Source: Pelargonium nanum
Lineage: Eukaryota; Streptophyta; Magnoliopsida; Geraniales; Geraniaceae
Length of the DNA: 20,997 bases
NCBI GenBank assembly: GCA_036897485.1
Contig: JAYMTF010001852.1
Location: 1 to 20,997, forward strand
Reading direction: 5' to 3'
The position numbers were made by a program, and so were the translations under genes. Each line of letters opens with the position of its first letter. Positions within the stretch are counted from its first letter, which is position 1. Below are positions 18,695-20,997 of this stretch, in pieces. The notes under the pieces are model-generated. The model had not been told where the DNA came from. It worked only from the letters and a program-made list of their open reading frames with translations, and did no database searches.

Positions 18695-19727
18695 ATGGCC
18701 AAAATCGCACCGCCGCGCGCAACCGTGCTCCTCGTCCTCTTCCTCATCCTCTCCTCGGCGGCGCCGTCGCAATCCATCTCCTACTCCCAGTACCGCAACC
18801 TCCTCTCACTCTCCCACTCGCTCATGTCGCGCGTGGCCAACCTCCGCGCCTCCCGCGGTGACCACTCGGGCGCGGCTCGGGCCCGACTCATTGCGTCGAA
18901 GGTGGAGCAAGGGCTCGGGCTAGGGTTCTGGAAGGTGGCTTGGTCGGTGGGATGGGACTACATGAAGAACTACGCCTGGAGGGACTTGAGCTACCGGGAT
19001 TTGTACGGCGCCGGGGCAGATGTGAACGAGTTGATGCGGTGGTTCGGCGAGTTGGCTCGGGCGGAATCGGATGCGGAGAGGGCGGCTTGGTTGGGGAGGA
19101 ACTACCCGAGCGTGCTGAGGGTTTCCAAGTCCTTGTTTGGTAGGCTACTGAACGTGCTCCGTCAGTCGGTACGTCGTCGTTTTGGTTTCATTTGTTTAAT
19201 TTACCTTTCTCTGTCTTCAGTGTTAAGTAATTTACATAGTAAAAGACTAAGTTTGGTCCAGAGTTTGCATGTTTCAATCTAATTTGGTCCATAATTTTTA
19301 AACTGAAAATATTAAAAGTTCATGGACTATTTTGGGTTTAAAAAAAATCAGGGCCAAGTTGGAATTGAAACATGAAAGTTTAGGACTAAATTTGTTCGAA
19401 TTCGATACTTTTTTTAAGTTTAGTAAAGATTTGAAGATCAAATTGGGTCGAAACACGAAAATTCATGAACTAAATTGGTTCAAAACACTAAAATTCAGGA
19501 CAATTTTGGGCTTATAAAAAGTTGAAGACCAAATTGAATGGAAATATGTTTTGTAGGGTCCATTGAGAGAGACGGTGAAATTGATGCAGAAGGAAGTATT
19601 GGAGGGAGGTTTGTTGTGGGACTGCTTGCAGATAGGGAGTGATGATTTGAATGGGTTGTTTCAAATATTGAAGGATATGATCTCTCAATCTTATAATGCC
19701 AATGGTGATGATTTCCGAGAACTATGA
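18695..19727 (+). CDS. Conserved-looking plant protein of unknown function with signal peptide, two exons
   Basis: Exons are 18695-19168 and 19557-19727, joined in phase 0 at TCG|GTACG and TTTTGTAG|GGT, giving 214 aa. Residues 11-23 form a hydrophobic core (VLLVLFLILSSAA) with a likely cleavage site near 25-27, so the protein probably enters the secretory pathway. The rest looks alpha-helical, with a tryptophan and tyrosine-rich stretch at 79-104 (FWKVAWSVGWDYMKNYAW, YRDLYG). No catalytic motif, second membrane segment or retention signal is seen. Exon 1 is very rich in GC, in strong contrast to its flanks, while exon 2 is not. That is a normal 5' GC gradient in some plant genes rather than a sign of transfer. 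I believe similar uncharacterised proteins occur in other plants, but I cannot name the family. Confidence 0.8.
19245..19545 (+). repeat. Degenerate repeats filling the intron of the 18695 gene
   Basis: A core of GGACCAAATT..ATTGAAACATG followed by AGTTTAGGACTAAATTTG recurs. It stands inverted at 19245-19290 and direct at 19351-19397, 19434-19511 and about 19524-19545. The string TTTTGGGTTTA(A)n..GGCCAAGTTGGAATTGAAA also recurs about 170 bp later. The array ends just before the acceptor at 19555-19556. Confidence 0.75.
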
Positions 19728-20997
19728 TAATAGATCTAACTTTGTTGCAGTTGTAGTTTTGTGACAACAATACAAGATATTGTAGTAATCTAATCCTCAT
19801 TTTTGTATATGGATAGGTTGTTCTTTGAATTATGTCTGTAGTTCTACAAGATCTTGAGAAATTGGAAACCAAAAAATGTGTCTTTTTGTAGCTTTACAAC
19901 CCATTATGGCTTTACTTGCCTATTGATGGAGGTGTGGAAATGGAATTGGACTGTTTTGTTAGTACAGTCCACAATATTATGGCCCCTTGACCCCAATTCT
20001 ATTCAGACAAATTTGGGATTGTCATTATTTTTATAGCGTAGAAGCTAATATTTTATTATTTCAAATCGACAATAGTATACTATATATAAATGGGGTTTTG
20101 AAAACGAACTCACACAAACAAGCTTGACAAATAGATCGATGACTTATCTAACTCGTGGGTCATTCGGTTTACAGACCAACCCATAAACAAAAAATCAACA
20201 ATATCAAATTTGAGGTACAATAACTAAAACATCATGAATAATCAAATCTGGGGCACTGGAATCCTCCATATACGCTTGAATAATCAAGTTGAAGACGCTG
20301 AAGCATTCTCTTCAAGTAGATCACGAACAACTGATAACTACATGCACCACGGGGCCTGCCATTTGAATCGACAGCAAACTCGAAAGCTTATCCAAGAGCT
20401 CCGACCAAACCACCACCCTCCAACCCTCCTTCCCGTTCTCTGCAACCGTTATTATCACCACAGACCTCCGGCTTCCCAGCACACCAATAAAAAAAACCAC
20501 CACTAAATCGCCACTTCTCTGCAAATCCTAACAACACATTAACTTTCTATCAAGAAAGAGTTGGTTGTCTTAAGGAGAGAGACGGCAATTTTTTATATGC
20601 AAACCCAAGAGAGCATTATCACTCTAAAATTAAGAATCGTTGTAATCGTACGAAAATCATATCTGACTCTCAAAATAGTTGTAAACTAAGAGAACGGTGT
20701 TGTAACCTATTGCCTATTGCGTAGTTTGAGATTCTCATATTCGTTATTAAAAACTTAAGGTAATGTTGAGTAGTGTGGTTTAATACCATAGATGTACATG
20801 ATCATAGCTGGCTTGGTCAGAGTTACTTATTTGGTCTCTTTACCAGTGATATACTTTATTTAATACCAAACTTCAGTAATATATAGAGTTTGGTTTTGTT
20901 TGACGCTCTACATATATAGAAGGGATAATCACAGAAGACTACCATGTCTAATACACTTTTTGAAATGGGTAACCCTAAACTTTTTTTCGTAACTTTT
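19728..20997 (+). other. 3' flank and intergenic DNA, no supported gene
   Basis: The 3' UTR of the upstream gene begins here, but no canonical AATAAA is seen close to its stop codon. A less AT-rich island at 20240-20530 is open on both strands (90 codons plus, 67 codons minus) without a recognisable domain. The remainder is AT-rich and unstructured. Confidence 0.5.

Noticed and set aside
18642..18923. Plus-strand open frame overlapping the start of the 18695 gene
   Set aside because: It begins at TTG, is a Ser/Arg/Pro-rich frame-shifted reading of GC-rich exon 1, and lacks the signal peptide and downstream exon joining.
1..20997. CRISPR array, bacterial operon or complete viral genome
   Set aside because: No regularly spaced identical repeats, no operon layout and no viral gene set; introns and plant repeats point to a plant nucleus.

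Overview
The window looks like nuclear DNA of a flowering plant, most likely a eudicot. Introns are AT-rich with GT..AG borders, a CT-rich 5' leader precedes the main gene, and plant-type transposable elements (Stowaway, SINE, TRIM-like, Ty3/gypsy with a tRNA-Asp primer site) surround the genes. I see no bacterial, organellar or viral gene set and cannot name the species.

Layout. Bases 1-1060 are the AT-rich 3' flank of the first gene and hold two short tandem duplications. Bases 1063-11509 on the minus strand hold a complete 17-exon class I trehalose-6-phosphate synthase gene (TPS1). All 16 introns have compatible phases, and the predicted protein is 946 aa. Its leader extends to about 12165 and may contain a further coding 5' exon. 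Several introns carry transposable-element relics, including a Stowaway MITE in intron 7 whose empty site survives in a duplicated copy 1.1 kb away. Bases 12405-12958 resemble a hAT-type non-autonomous element just upstream of the TPS1 promoter. Bases about 13985-17002 are a truncated minus-strand Ty3/gypsy LTR retrotransposon: one GC-rich LTR with its own CCAAT/G-box/TATA promoter, a decayed tRNA-Asp primer-binding site and a broken gag, but no pol and no second LTR. Bases 17003-18690 are AT-rich intergenic DNA with a SINE bounded by a 14-bp target duplication, an opposing SINE-like relic and a degenerate MITE. Bases 18695-19727 on the plus strand hold a two-exon gene for a 214-aa secretory-type protein of unknown function, with a very GC-rich first exon and an intron made largely of degenerate repeats. 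Bases 19728-20997 are AT-rich with no supported gene.

Function. TPS1 makes trehalose 6-phosphate, the plant sucrose-status signal. Its GT20 catalytic residues are present, while its phosphatase-like domain lacks the catalytic aspartate, as in known plant TPS1. The second gene has no visible functional link to it. I found no new multi-gene system. The most informative signals are the possible longer TPS1 N-terminus with upstream AUGs, the MITE with its empty-site paralogue, and the layered element insertions between the two genes.
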